In this document: piece after piece, positions 43,607 to 52,591 of the stretch
Layout: each line of letters starts with the position of its first letter
How positions within the stretch are numbered: position 1 is the first letter of the stretch
Assembly: GCA_021775475.1 (NCBI GenBank)
Contig: JAJFHS010000050.1
Span: 1-64,000 of the forward strand
From: Hyphomicrobiales bacterium
Lineage (GTDB): Bacteria > Pseudomonadota > Alphaproteobacteria > Rhizobiales > JAJFHR01
Length of the DNA: 64,000 nt
Direction: 5' to 3'
Notes under the pieces: model-generated
The model's input: only the letters and a program-made list of their open reading frames with translations
Databases searched by the model: none
Told to the model about the DNA's origin: nothing
Made by a program: the position numbers and the translations under genes

Positions 43607-44653
43607 TCAAGGCTGCAACACCACCCGTCCGGTGATTTTGCCTGCACGCAAATCATCCAGCGTTGCCGAGGCCTGATCCAGGGGGCGGGTTTCGATGGGT
43701 ATGGGTGAGATCGCACCTGATTGCACCAGCGCGATCATCTCACGTGCATCCTCCAGAGAACCGACAAAAGTACCAATGATCGAAATAGCCCTGAGCGGGA
43801 ACATGGGAATTGGTATTTTGAATTCGCCACCAATTAATCCGGCAACAACCACACGCCCGCCTTTGGCGAGACAGCCCTGGGCAAAATCGAGCGACGTTTC
43901 AGCGCCGACAAAATCCACCGCCGCCTGCGCGCCTCCGGTCATCTTGTAGAATGCGCGGCGAGCTTGCTTGTCGCTGGGATCAAAACATTCCAGTGCACCG
44001 GCTTTGACACCTTGTTTACGCTTGTCGGCATCAATGTCGCAGGCAAAAATCGGACCGTCAAACATCGATTTTGCAAACTGCAGGGCCATCATGCCAACGC
44101 CACCCAGGCCCATTATCATCAATGCTTCATCCTTGCCAAGAGGGGCGGCTTTTTTTAATGCACTGTAGGCGGTCAGCCCGGAGCACATGTAAGGTCCGGC
44201 CAATTCGGGCGAAATGCCGCTGTAATCGAGAAGGTAACGTGGATGTGGCACCACAACATAATCGCTAAACCCGCCATCGACATTGAGGCCGAGATGATGG
44301 GTTTTCTTGCACAGATGTTCCTGTCCCGCTTTGCATACGGCACAAGCATGACACCCGATCCAGGGATAAACGATACGCTTTTGGCCTATTGTAACCCCTT
44401 GAGCTTGTGGGCCAAAACCCGCAATCTCGCCTTCAATTTCGTGACCAAGCGTAAACGGCAGATCCCGACCCGGCCTGACATCGAGCTGTTTGTCATTTCC
44501 CAGGTCAAAATAACCATCCTGCAGGTGAATGTCAGAATGGCAGACACCACAATGGTGCACCCGTATTAAAACCTCTGTACCCTTGGGCCTGGGGGTTTGT
44601 GCGCTTGTCTCAGCCAGCGCCGCTCCATACTCAACAATTGATTGCCGCTTCAT
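43607..44653 (-). CDS. Zinc-dependent alcohol dehydrogenase family protein
   Basis: A 348-residue medium-chain dehydrogenase. Catalytic-zinc ligands are in HHCGVCHSD and GHEIEGEI; the structural-zinc cysteines are CHACAVCKAGQEHLC. The NAD-binding motif is GLGGVGMMALQFAK. It oxidises an alcohol, or reduces an aldehyde, with NAD(P); a formaldehyde- or aldehyde-related role is possible but not shown. It stands alone, with the large palindrome at its 3' end and a NapC-type gene 78 bp downstream of its start on the same strand. Confidence 0.9.
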   Translation of the reverse strand: MKRQSIVEYGAALAETSAQTPRPKGTEVLIRVHHCGVCHSDIHLQDGYFDLGNDKQLDVRPGRDLPFTLGHEIEGEIAGFGPQAQGVTIGQKRIVYPWIGCHACAVCKAGQEHLCKKTHHLGLNVDGGFSDYVVVPHPRYLLDYSGISPELAGPYMCSGLTAYSALKKAAPLGKDEALMIMGLGGVGMMALQFAKSMFDGPIFACDIDADKRKQGVKAGALECFDPSDKQARRAFYKMTGGAQAAVDFVGAETSLDFAQGCLAKGGRVVVAGLIGGEFKIPIPMFPLRAISIIGTFVGSLEDAREMIALVQSGAISPIPIETRPLDQASATLDDLRAGKITGRVVLQP

Positions 44654-44731
44654 ACAACGTAATCCTTCCCGACATTCGTCAGGCTCTAGCCATCCTCAAA
44701 GAGATACCTTTAAATGTGTGATCGGTTGAGG

Positions 44732-45307
44732 TCAATCGTCGTCGTCATCAAGACCGGCAGGCAGCTTATGGGCTATACCTTTATGGCACTCAATACATGT
44801 TTTTCCTTGCTTAAAAGCCACCTGCATTTTTTCAACCGCCCGGCGGCTTTGTTTCTTAAACGACATCGTTTCATAGCTGTGGCAGTTTCGGCACTCGCGC
44901 GAATCAGTTGCTTTCATCGAAGCCCAGACACGCTCGGCCAGCACCAGACGCTTGGCCTCGAATTTTTCGGGTGTGTTAATTGTCCCCAGTACCTTGTAGT
45001 ACAACTCGCGCGTGGCTTGTATTTTTCGGATCAGTTTTGGCGTCCATGCTTTGGGAACATGGCAATCAGAGCATCCAGCACGCACGCCCGACGCGTTGTT
45101 GTAGTGCACGGTCTGCTTGTATTCCTCATACACGGTTGAGCGCATTTCATGGCACGAAATGCAGAACTTGGTGGTGTTGGTAAACTCCATGGCAGTGTTG
45201 AAACCGCCCCAGAAAATTATACCTGAAAGTCCACCAAGTATGAATATGGCTCCCCAGGCAAAACGCTGAGTGGGCTGCCAGAACCATCTCCAGATTTTCA
45301 TGATCAT
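44732..45307 (-). CDS. NapC/NirT family tetraheme cytochrome c
   Basis: A 191-residue membrane-anchored quinol-oxidising cytochrome. One N-terminal helix (FAWGAIFILGGLSGIIFWGGF) precedes four CxxCH sites: CISCH, CSDCH, CRNCH and CIECH. NapC-type proteins pass electrons from quinol to periplasmic reductases. I start it at 45307 (MIMKIWRW), after AGGAAT. The longer frame to 45346 begins inside a hairpin and lacks a ribosome site. It follows the di-heme cytochrome gene; no reductase is encoded nearby. Confidence 0.88.
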   Translation of the reverse strand: MIMKIWRWFWQPTQRFAWGAIFILGGLSGIIFWGGFNTAMEFTNTTKFCISCHEMRSTVYEEYKQTVHYNNASGVRAGCSDCHVPKAWTPKLIRKIQATRELYYKVLGTINTPEKFEAKRLVLAERVWASMKATDSRECRNCHSYETMSFKKQSRRAVEKMQVAFKQGKTCIECHKGIAHKLPAGLDDDDD

Positions 45308-45334
45308 AATCGTATTCCTACCAGTCAAGATTAT

Positions 45335-45360
45335 CTGCGTCGGCAATTTTGCCGACGCAG
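45335..45360 (-). terminator. Perfect 12-bp intercistronic hairpin between the cytochrome genes
   Basis: CTGCGTCGGCAA (45335-45346) pairs perfectly with TTGCCGACGCAG (45349-45360) across a 2-base centre. It lies between the di-heme cytochrome stop and the NapC start, with no T-run on either side. It probably stabilises the upstream message or sets the ratio of the two proteins. Confidence 0.65.
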
Positions 45361-45376
45361 TGGAGGTGAAAATTGA

Positions 45377-46102
45377 TTATTTATCTTTTGGCAGGGTTGC
45401 CAGATGAGCCATCACATCAACAACAACCTGTCGATCAAGGGTACGTAAGGCTGGCATTTGTTCGTCGGGCTGACCGTTGAGAATTTTATGCATGACTTCC
45501 CACGGATTGCTCAACTGCTTGCCCAGGGTTTTCTTCATGTCTTTCGGCAAATCGCCTTTAACGCCATGACACTGGGCGCACATGGTATCAAAATAGTCCC
45601 GTCCGCGTGATGCATCACCACCGATAACGGCCTTTGTTGAATAATCGATATATTTACGCATATCGACCTGGCCCTTGGAGACAAACAAGGCGAGATCCTG
45701 AAAATCTTCTTCTGCCATCAGGCCAGACAGCTTGTGGGTGTCATCTTTGAGAACGGCAACAATTTTTGTAGTATCTGCACCTGCCATCGCGTTGATACCC
45801 TTGATTCCGGTTTTATACGAACCAGAGCCATAAGCACCATCAACACCTTGATTATCCCAACCGTGACAGGATTTGCAACGCCATGTGGTGTTACCCTTTT
45901 TCTTGGTGTTTGCAACTGGCCAGGCTGGGTGGGTCTCTTTTGGTTTTTCAGCCTTTATGACTGCGAACCACTTGTCATAAAGCTTTGCGCCACGGGCAAT
46001 CGACCCTTCTTCGGATGCCATGATCGGAAGGGAAGTCATAGCGACAAAAATAAGGGAAACAAAGAATAAGAAGGAGGTTTGGAAAATGAACAATCTACTC
46101 AT
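45377..46102 (-). CDS. Di-heme cytochrome c
   Basis: A 241-residue periplasmic protein with a signal peptide (ending about PIMASEEG) and two cytochrome c domains. The first heme site is CKSCH (in TTWRCKSCHGWDNQG), the second CAQCH (in FDTMCAQCHGVKGD). Methionines in the HKLSGLMAEEDF and DEQMPALR segments are candidate axial ligands. It is paired with a NapC-type cytochrome and probably accepts its electrons. The terminal partner is unknown. Confidence 0.85.
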   Translation of the reverse strand: MSRLFIFQTSFLFFVSLIFVAMTSLPIMASEEGSIARGAKLYDKWFAVIKAEKPKETHPAWPVANTKKKGNTTWRCKSCHGWDNQGVDGAYGSGSYKTGIKGINAMAGADTTKIVAVLKDDTHKLSGLMAEEDFQDLALFVSKGQVDMRKYIDYSTKAVIGGDASRGRDYFDTMCAQCHGVKGDLPKDMKKTLGKQLSNPWEVMHKILNGQPDEQMPALRTLDRQVVVDVMAHLATLPKDK

Positions 46103-46195
46103 GGTATTTCTCCATTATGAGTTATTGGTTATCAAATTTCCCCAGAATAAAATTTGCGTCAAATGATTTTGGCACAGATTACTTCTGCCACCCAG

Positions 46196-47038
46196 CTATT
46201 TATTGTCCAACAGAAGCGCAAGTCGGCAATAACCGGCAAGGTCGACCTGTTCGGCGCGCCAGTCAGGTTCGATCTCTGCAAGCTTGAGAATATCCAGTGG
46301 TTGCGGAAATATTGTTTTCAGACTGGAGCGCAGCATTTTACGCCGTTGGGAGAATGCTGCCCGAGTGACAGTTTCCAGAGCGCCAATTTCGGGAGCGTCG
46401 GGCGGGAGCGTTTTCGGGATGAATTCAACCAGTGTTGACGTGACTTTTGGCGGTGGCGTAAACGCTTTTGGATTGATGTCAAAAAGGGTTTCGGTATGGC
46501 AGCGAAAATTGCACAGAACACTCAACCGGCCGTAGGCTTTTTGTCCCGGTTCGGCTACAATTCTTGCGGCGACCTCTTTTTGAAACATTAACGTCATGCG
46601 CTCGAACCATGGCGGCCACGGCTCGGTTTTAAGCCAGTTAATCAACAAAGCTGTGGCCACATTGTAAGGCAGGTTGGCAATGATTACACAACGACCGTCA
46701 ATATGGCTCTGCAAAGGGGTTTTTAGCGCGTCACCCATAAGGACTTGAAGCCTACCTGGATAAGTATCGGAAATAGCGCTGAGTACTGGTTCAAACCGGG
46801 GATCGCTTTCAACCACGACCACCTGTTCGGCCCCCTCCATAAACAAAGCCCGTGTCAATCCACCGGGACCAGGTCCGATTTCGATAACCGTATAGCCGTC
46901 AATTTTGCCGCTTGCTCGTGCGATGCGCCGGGTGAGGTTGAAGTCGAGAAGGAAATTCTGGCCAAATGACTTTTTGGCACTCAGTCCCAGGTCTGCGATA
47001 ACGTCTCTTAAAGGGGGAAGGGTGTCCGCGTCGGCCAT
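46196..47038 (-). CDS. rsmA: 16S rRNA dimethyladenosine transferase (KsgA)
   Basis: A 280-residue methyltransferase that dimethylates two adjacent adenines near the 3' end of 16S rRNA. KKSFGQNFLLD starts the core, VIEIGPGPGGLTRAL binds SAM, and NLPYNVAT is the catalytic motif. Its ATG lies 3 bp after the pdxA stop, the usual order in the lptD-surA-pdxA-rsmA cluster. Confidence 0.96.
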   Translation of the reverse strand: MADADTLPPLRDVIADLGLSAKKSFGQNFLLDFNLTRRIARASGKIDGYTVIEIGPGPGGLTRALFMEGAEQVVVVESDPRFEPVLSAISDTYPGRLQVLMGDALKTPLQSHIDGRCVIIANLPYNVATALLINWLKTEPWPPWFERMTLMFQKEVAARIVAEPGQKAYGRLSVLCNFRCHTETLFDINPKAFTPPPKVTSTLVEFIPKTLPPDAPEIGALETVTRAAFSQRRKMLRSSLKTIFPQPLDILKLAEIEPDWRAEQVDLAGYCRLALLLDNK

Positions 47039-47041
47039 GGA

Positions 47042-48088
47042 TCAGATCCCGGCTTTCTGCAAATAATCCTGTCTGCAAACAGCCATCTGCGCGGCACATC
47101 TGAACGCTTCGGCAAGGCTGCGGGTATCCGCTATCCCCTGGCCGGCGATGTCCAAAGCCGTGCCATGATCGGGCGAGGTGCGAATGAAATCGAGACCTAA
47201 AGTAATGTTGACACCGGTATCGAACCCGAGTGTTTTAACCGGTATCAGCGCCTGATCATGATACATGCACAGGGCAACATCATAAGTTTTGCGCGCAACT
47301 TCATGAAACATTGTATCGGCGGGAAGGGGGCCGCGAATATTAAAGCCACGCGATCTCAATGTCTCCACCGCCGGCTTGATGATCGTCATATCTTCGATAC
47401 CAAGCGCGCCATCTTCTCCGGCATGAGGATTTAGCCCGGCCACAACCAGTCGTGGGCGCTCCATGCCAAAGCATCTGACCAGATCGCCATGCACGATTTC
47501 AGCGGTTTGCACAATAAGCTCATTTGTCAGGGCAGCGGGAACTTTAGCAAGTGCAATATGTATGGTCACGGGAACCGTGCGCAATCCGCCACCCTGTAGC
47601 ATCATTACTGCCTGGGGTGATTTACCGTTCTGGTTGGACAGATAGGCGAGGAATTCAGTGTGGCCGGGAAAGGAAAAACCACTGTCATACAGATTTTTCT
47701 TATGAATCGGGTTGGTGACAATACCGCAAACTTCACCACATAAAGCCAGTTGTACAGCAGTTTCGATGGCACCGGTAATGCACGATGCAGCCGAAGGGTC
47801 AAGTTGACCTGGCGATACATCACAATCCTCATCCAAAGCCAGCAGGGGCAGGGCGCGGGGAAATACATCGGTTGCTTCGGCAGGTTGTTCAACCTTGTGA
47901 AAGACAATATCATACCCCAGTTGCTTAACGCATGTGGTCATCTGGATTTCGCTGGCAATCAGGACAAACGGTGGAATATGAGAATTTACACGGTCCAGCC
48001 ATAACTTGATGGCAAGCTCCGGGCCGATGCCGGCAGGCTCCCCCATTGTCAAGGCAAGAGGGGGCAGTTGTGAATTCGGCTGCATCAT
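47042..48088 (-). CDS. pdxA: 4-hydroxythreonine-4-phosphate dehydrogenase
   Basis: A 348-residue enzyme of pyridoxal phosphate synthesis, NAD-dependent with a divalent metal. Family blocks are clear: LTMGEPAGIGPEL, THE-type HKKNLYDSGFSFPGHTEFLA with a metal-binding His, AGLNPHAGEDG, and CMYHDQALIPVKTL. It begins 27 bp after surA. Confidence 0.95.
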   Translation of the reverse strand: MMQPNSQLPPLALTMGEPAGIGPELAIKLWLDRVNSHIPPFVLIASEIQMTTCVKQLGYDIVFHKVEQPAEATDVFPRALPLLALDEDCDVSPGQLDPSAASCITGAIETAVQLALCGEVCGIVTNPIHKKNLYDSGFSFPGHTEFLAYLSNQNGKSPQAVMMLQGGGLRTVPVTIHIALAKVPAALTNELIVQTAEIVHGDLVRCFGMERPRLVVAGLNPHAGEDGALGIEDMTIIKPAVETLRSRGFNIRGPLPADTMFHEVARKTYDVALCMYHDQALIPVKTLGFDTGVNITLGLDFIRTSPDHGTALDIAGQGIADTRSLAEAFRCAAQMAVCRQDYLQKAGI

Positions 48089-48115
48089 GTCCGAGCCTGT
48101 CTATAGGTCTATGAC

Positions 48116-49096
48116 CTACCGCAAATCAATAATGGCATCGCGTTTCAAATCACGCAAATATCTTTTGGAAATCAAACCAAATTGCTGACTGGCCAGTGCA
48201 GCGCGAACCTGTTCGCGGGTAACTTCCCGGGCAGCGACGGTTTTGTTCGAGCAGTAGGCCAGAAGCTCAATGCCCTTGCGGGTCATATTAGGAGGCAGCA
48301 GTTTTCCTGGCCCGGCTTTGCGAAGAAGTTTACGCAGGTTAGGTTTTACCTGCTTTAGCGGAATTGGGCCGATATTGCGGATTTGTACATTGTATATGCC
48401 TCTGGCAATACGCCGCGTACTTCTACACCCCTTGAAACCCTGGATGATTCTTTGCGCTTCAATCTGGCGACCCTGAATGCTGGCTTGATCCAGAGCGCCA
48501 TCGAAAGGCAAATTGATTTGCTGCAGCATGAAGAACCTTTGGGCTGGTCGTTTGTTTTTTTGCGCCCGCTGGAAAGCCCGATCGATATCCTGTTCATCCA
48601 ATTCAACAAGTTTTCCAAATCTTCGACTCAGGATTCGCCGCCATGCGAGTAACGCTTTAACCCTATTTCGCATTGTTTCAGGATTTACGCCGATTTTTTT
48701 TAGCTGCTTATTAAAGACCTCAGGAGTGGAACGTCTGCGCTCAATCATTTTTTCGATGGTACCGTCAATTTCCTCGTCTGTTACGCCAATTCTGAGGCGC
48801 TTGGCCTGTTGGCGCTGCAACTGTTCTTCGACAAGTTCGTCGAGAATCTCTTTGCGCGCCCCCGATGTCTGACCCAGCAGTTTATTCAGTTTAATACGCT
48901 GACTGACATCAAATTGGGAAATCGGTTCATCATTAACGATGGCGGCAATTTTTGGATTTGATTGTGCGAGTGCCGGGCTGCTTTTGCCAGCTGTAAACCC
49001 GACACTCAAACCAAGAAGCACCAAAAATGGCAATACACCATATGCAGGTCGTATTTTTAAAAGAGGAAAATTCAATTCGTGATCTCTATTTCTCAT
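48116..49096 (-). CDS. SurA-like periplasmic chaperone
   Basis: A 326-residue exported protein with a signal peptide (LVLLGLSVGFTAGKSSPALAQ). Its SurA_N-type helical chaperone region (about 50-170; IAAIVNDEPISQFDVSQRIKL, ELVEEQLQRQQAKRLRIGV) is well kept. The following segment, where a parvulin PPIase domain would lie, is short and divergent, as in other Rhizobiales SurA proteins. It should assist outer-membrane protein folding. It sits between lptD and pdxA, 111 bp after lptD. Confidence 0.88.
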   Translation of the reverse strand: MRNRDHELNFPLLKIRPAYGVLPFLVLLGLSVGFTAGKSSPALAQSNPKIAAIVNDEPISQFDVSQRIKLNKLLGQTSGARKEILDELVEEQLQRQQAKRLRIGVTDEEIDGTIEKMIERRRSTPEVFNKQLKKIGVNPETMRNRVKALLAWRRILSRRFGKLVELDEQDIDRAFQRAQKNKRPAQRFFMLQQINLPFDGALDQASIQGRQIEAQRIIQGFKGCRSTRRIARGIYNVQIRNIGPIPLKQVKPNLRKLLRKAGPGKLLPPNMTRKGIELLAYCSNKTVAAREVTREQVRAALASQQFGLISKRYLRDLKRDAIIDLR

Positions 49097-49207
49097 AGTT
49101 TTTTTCAGGCGGCCTTCTTGGCGGGTTGCATTTTATGGAGGCCTGAAAAATGTGTCTAAAGCATGTTAATCGATGAAAACCTGAAAAGGGTCCGGTGGGG
49201 CTACAAC

Positions 49208-51454
49208 CTAAAGCCCACCGCCAAACCCGGTCCCCCCAATAGTTTTCAAGGTAATTTGGACAAATAGTGATTTTTCGGGCTCAAGATCCCGGTCCGCGGT
49301 AAATGTTTCTTTATAAGCCAACGACAGAATGAGACATTCGTTCTCATAAGACAGGCCCACGCCATCTTGTAATCTGAAGCCGCTTTTAACGTCATAATAA
49401 ATGTTGCCAAATGCCGTCCACTCTTTACTCAGGCGAACGCTGGCAGCGGCATTGATGACTTCGCTGGCGGCAAGTTCGCCAAAGGCTGGAGCCGCGGCCA
49501 GTCTGGTATATGAAACTGAACCGGAAAGCCTGTCGAAAGAGCCGCTAATGCCAAGTTCATTACGCTTTACAGAAAAATCTTCATCATCAAGCCTGACACG
49601 GGCTGACATCAAAATGTTACTTGTTGGTTGTATATATAATTCTCCCACATAATCGGAAGAGCCATTCTCCAGCCCGGTATTGGGTCCAAAACTGTTTCTA
49701 CCGCCGAGTTGGAAAGATTGCCCGGCGACCGCACGCAGCCATACATCCGAGTTATTGTTGTTGTAAGTATAAGAAAGGCCAACATTGGCTCGCGTCCCAC
49801 CTTCAAACCGATCAACGCCAGCAAACTTGTCGATGGAAAACAGGTTGGTTGCACCGAACTCAAAGCTTTGGCTGTCTTCATTGGGAATGCGCGATGTTTT
49901 GGTTTCATTGGGTCGCACAATGACCTGGGCGATGGGTTCAATTATATGCAATCCGCTATTGGTGGATTTCGCCCAAGGCATTCTGATGTCGACACCGCCA
50001 ATTGGGAGTATACGGGCAAAGGCATCGGAACCGCCACCAGCCGTTGCAACATTGTTGGTGCGATAAAAATCACCACGACCTTGCGCAAAAGGAGTGACGA
50101 CAACCCCGGATGAGGTCTTGATGGTTTTGCGCCAGCTGACCGTTGTGGAAAGTCGCGTTGAATCTGCACCAGTGTCGCGTTCTACGTTGAAGAAGCTGGT
50201 ATCCACTTCAACCTCACCACCGAGGACCGGTTTATCATAGATGTAATTATATTCCAGGGCAGGGAGTATATATGGCGTGGTATTGGTATTATCGGTTGTG
50301 CGAAGGCCTTGAAAATAATAACTGCGCACATCAAAGTAATTTCTGCCTTTGAGACCCGTCAGGTAGGCTTCTGAAACCAGTGTATTATCATCTTTGATGT
50401 TGTATCTGCGTAAAAACGTATCATCGCTGGTTAACTCAACGTCCCAGCCCCATTTCCAGTTGTTATTAATATTGAATTCACCATCGGAAAATAAAGCTCC
50501 GCGAAACCGCCTGTCGCCGGGTGAAAAATTCGAGGGCTCCAGCTGATAAATACCGATGGGGCGAATCCTGTAACTGCCGTTTGTAAGGCGTTGCCGAAAT
50601 TCAACATCGGCCAGCAAACCCTGTTTGGTGGTAATCGTAGGAGAAAACGTCACGTCTACATTGGGAGCAATGTTCCAAAAATAAGGTACCCGGACACCAC
50701 TGCCGAACTGATCGGAAAATGTATAGCTGGGCGTAAGGAACCCTGATTTTCGTTTCACTGTTGGGTCAGGGTGAGAGAACCTGGGTACGTAAAGAACCGG
50801 AACGCCAAAAAACTCAAGTTTGGCGTTTTCGTAACTTATGGTCTTTTCCTTTTTGTCATGGACAACCTTGTCGGCCTTGATCTGCCACAATAACGGCCTG
50901 CCTTTGTTTTTTTCACACGCTTTGCAGGCCGAATAGACAACTTTCGAAAAGACTGTTGTATTGCCTTCTTCGCGGGTTGCCGATGCAGCCGCCAGGCGGG
51001 CCTGATTGGTGAAAACTGTATACAGGGTCTGAACGTTGCCTTCCCGAAATTTATCGGACAGACGAACAGTGTCAGCATACACAACATTGCCATCCGGCTC
51101 GGTCATGACAACATTGCCACTGGCGGTCAAAAGGTCGCGATTGGGAGAATAAGTGACGCGGTCTGCCAGCACCGTATATTTGTCGAAGTAAATTTCAACG
51201 TTTCCGGTGGCTGTCGCCGTGCCGGTTTCCTTGTCATAGGCGAGATTATCAGATTTCAACAGCAATGACTGATTGGTGTCTGGAACCTGGAGTCTGGGGA
51301 GTTTGAGGGGGGCATAATGCGTTTTCGCCGCTGCAGGAGTAACTCCCGGCGAATAAAACGTCAGTCCGGCCACAACAAAAAGGCTCAGTGCGAAACACCC
51401 GCTGAGCTTTTTGCTGAGGTCTTGACCTTTGAAGCGGAATTGCCACCTCGTCAT
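49208..51454 (-). CDS. lptD: LPS-assembly protein LptD
   Basis: A 748-residue outer-membrane beta-barrel that inserts LPS into the outer leaflet. The signal region is followed by an OstA/LptA-like N-domain (DNLAYDKETGTATATGNVEIYFDKYTVLADRVTY, read in parts) and an LptD barrel domain rich in alternating aromatic strands. Two cysteines (YSACKACEKNKG) are near the N-domain end. The start at 51454 (MTRWQFRF) has AGGGG upstream; a GTG at 51481 is an alternative. It lies downstream of lptG. Confidence 0.93.
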   Translation of the reverse strand: MTRWQFRFKGQDLSKKLSGCFALSLFVVAGLTFYSPGVTPAAAKTHYAPLKLPRLQVPDTNQSLLLKSDNLAYDKETGTATATGNVEIYFDKYTVLADRVTYSPNRDLLTASGNVVMTEPDGNVVYADTVRLSDKFREGNVQTLYTVFTNQARLAAASATREEGNTTVFSKVVYSACKACEKNKGRPLLWQIKADKVVHDKKEKTISYENAKLEFFGVPVLYVPRFSHPDPTVKRKSGFLTPSYTFSDQFGSGVRVPYFWNIAPNVDVTFSPTITTKQGLLADVEFRQRLTNGSYRIRPIGIYQLEPSNFSPGDRRFRGALFSDGEFNINNNWKWGWDVELTSDDTFLRRYNIKDDNTLVSEAYLTGLKGRNYFDVRSYYFQGLRTTDNTNTTPYILPALEYNYIYDKPVLGGEVEVDTSFFNVERDTGADSTRLSTTVSWRKTIKTSSGVVVTPFAQGRGDFYRTNNVATAGGGSDAFARILPIGGVDIRMPWAKSTNSGLHIIEPIAQVIVRPNETKTSRIPNEDSQSFEFGATNLFSIDKFAGVDRFEGGTRANVGLSYTYNNNNSDVWLRAVAGQSFQLGGRNSFGPNTGLENGSSDYVGELYIQPTSNILMSARVRLDDEDFSVKRNELGISGSFDRLSGSVSYTRLAAAPAFGELAASEVINAAASVRLSKEWTAFGNIYYDVKSGFRLQDGVGLSYENECLILSLAYKETFTADRDLEPEKSLFVQITLKTIGGTGFGGGL

Positions 51455-51484
51455 TAAACGACCCCTACCTTTAATACGCACATA

Positions 51485-52579
51485 CTACCCATCTTCATTA
51501 TACAATAAAACGGTTACGCCAATCATTAAAGCAATACTTGCTGGAGACCATGCGGCAATTATTGGTTGTACCCGCCCAGCCCCCCCCAGAGCTACCGCCA
51601 AATTGGACAAAAAATACAAAAAAAACCCTGAACCAACTCCTCCAAGTACCATGCGCCCGATTTTACCTAACCTGAAGACCTGCATGGAAAAAACTGCTGC
51701 GACAATCACCATAGCACCCAAAAGAATCGGACGCGACAATAATGTGTGATATTGGACCTGAAATCTGTTCGCTGGCAAGCCCGCTTTACGTGCGGCCTCG
51801 ATAAATCTTGGGAGTTGCCAAAAAGAAATCTCCGCTGGATCGCTTAAACTATCCGAAACCTGCTCGGCGGTTAAGAAAGTATCCAGGCGGACAGTGTTAC
51901 GTTTGACGGGTTTTGAATCTCCACTGGTGACCCAGGCTTGCGTCAGACTCCAAAAGCCATCATACAATTCAGCAATCGGTGCCTCAATACGTTCATAGAA
52001 CGCCTCGTCTGCGTTGAATTTCCAGACGGTTATGTTTTTTAGCAACACTCCGCCCAGTTCCGCTTTTCCGGCATGGATGATCGAAGACCCCTCATTACTC
52101 CTTTGTTTTAGCCACAACCCGGCTTTGGCACGCGACAGCATACTGCTCTCTGATCTAAAATATTCCACTTCAAGACGTTGGGAGGTTTTATTCAAACTGG
52201 CACCAAGTGGGCTCAAAGCCGTTACAGCAAAAATACCGATTAAAACCGCAATTATGATGGGAGGGGTTAGAAACTGCCAGACAGAAAGACCTGATGAGCG
52301 TGCAATGACCAGTTCCTGGCGCCGGTTGAGCTTTAAAAAAGCGAACATCGATCCGAACAGAACAGCAAAAGGAAGTACTTTTTCCGACAGAACCGGCAAT
52401 CGAAACAATGCCAGTGTGAGGGCTTCATATAGGCCAAATTTTTCATTGATTTGTCCGCGTCGTAATAGCTCAACAATATCTATGAACAGGATCATCACCA
52501 GAAAAATAGCGTAAGTCGATATGATCGCATAGAAAGTTTGCCCGGCAATATAACGCGAAAGGATACGGCGACTTATCAT
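51485..52579 (-). CDS. lptG: LPS export ABC transporter permease LptG
   Basis: A 364-residue YjgP/YjgQ-family permease, with six membrane helices around a large periplasmic beta-jellyroll. N-terminal RILSRYIAGQTFYAI and the TALSPLGASLNKTSQRLE segment are typical of LptG. With LptF and LptB it extracts LPS from the inner membrane. It starts 12 bp after lptF. Confidence 0.94.
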   Translation of the reverse strand: MISRRILSRYIAGQTFYAIISTYAIFLVMILFIDIVELLRRGQINEKFGLYEALTLALFRLPVLSEKVLPFAVLFGSMFAFLKLNRRQELVIARSSGLSVWQFLTPPIIIAVLIGIFAVTALSPLGASLNKTSQRLEVEYFRSESSMLSRAKAGLWLKQRSNEGSSIIHAGKAELGGVLLKNITVWKFNADEAFYERIEAPIAELYDGFWSLTQAWVTSGDSKPVKRNTVRLDTFLTAEQVSDSLSDPAEISFWQLPRFIEAARKAGLPANRFQVQYHTLLSRPILLGAMVIVAAVFSMQVFRLGKIGRMVLGGVGSGFFLYFLSNLAVALGGAGRVQPIIAAWSPASIALMIGVTVLLYNEDG

Positions 52580-52591
52580 ATGGATCAGACC

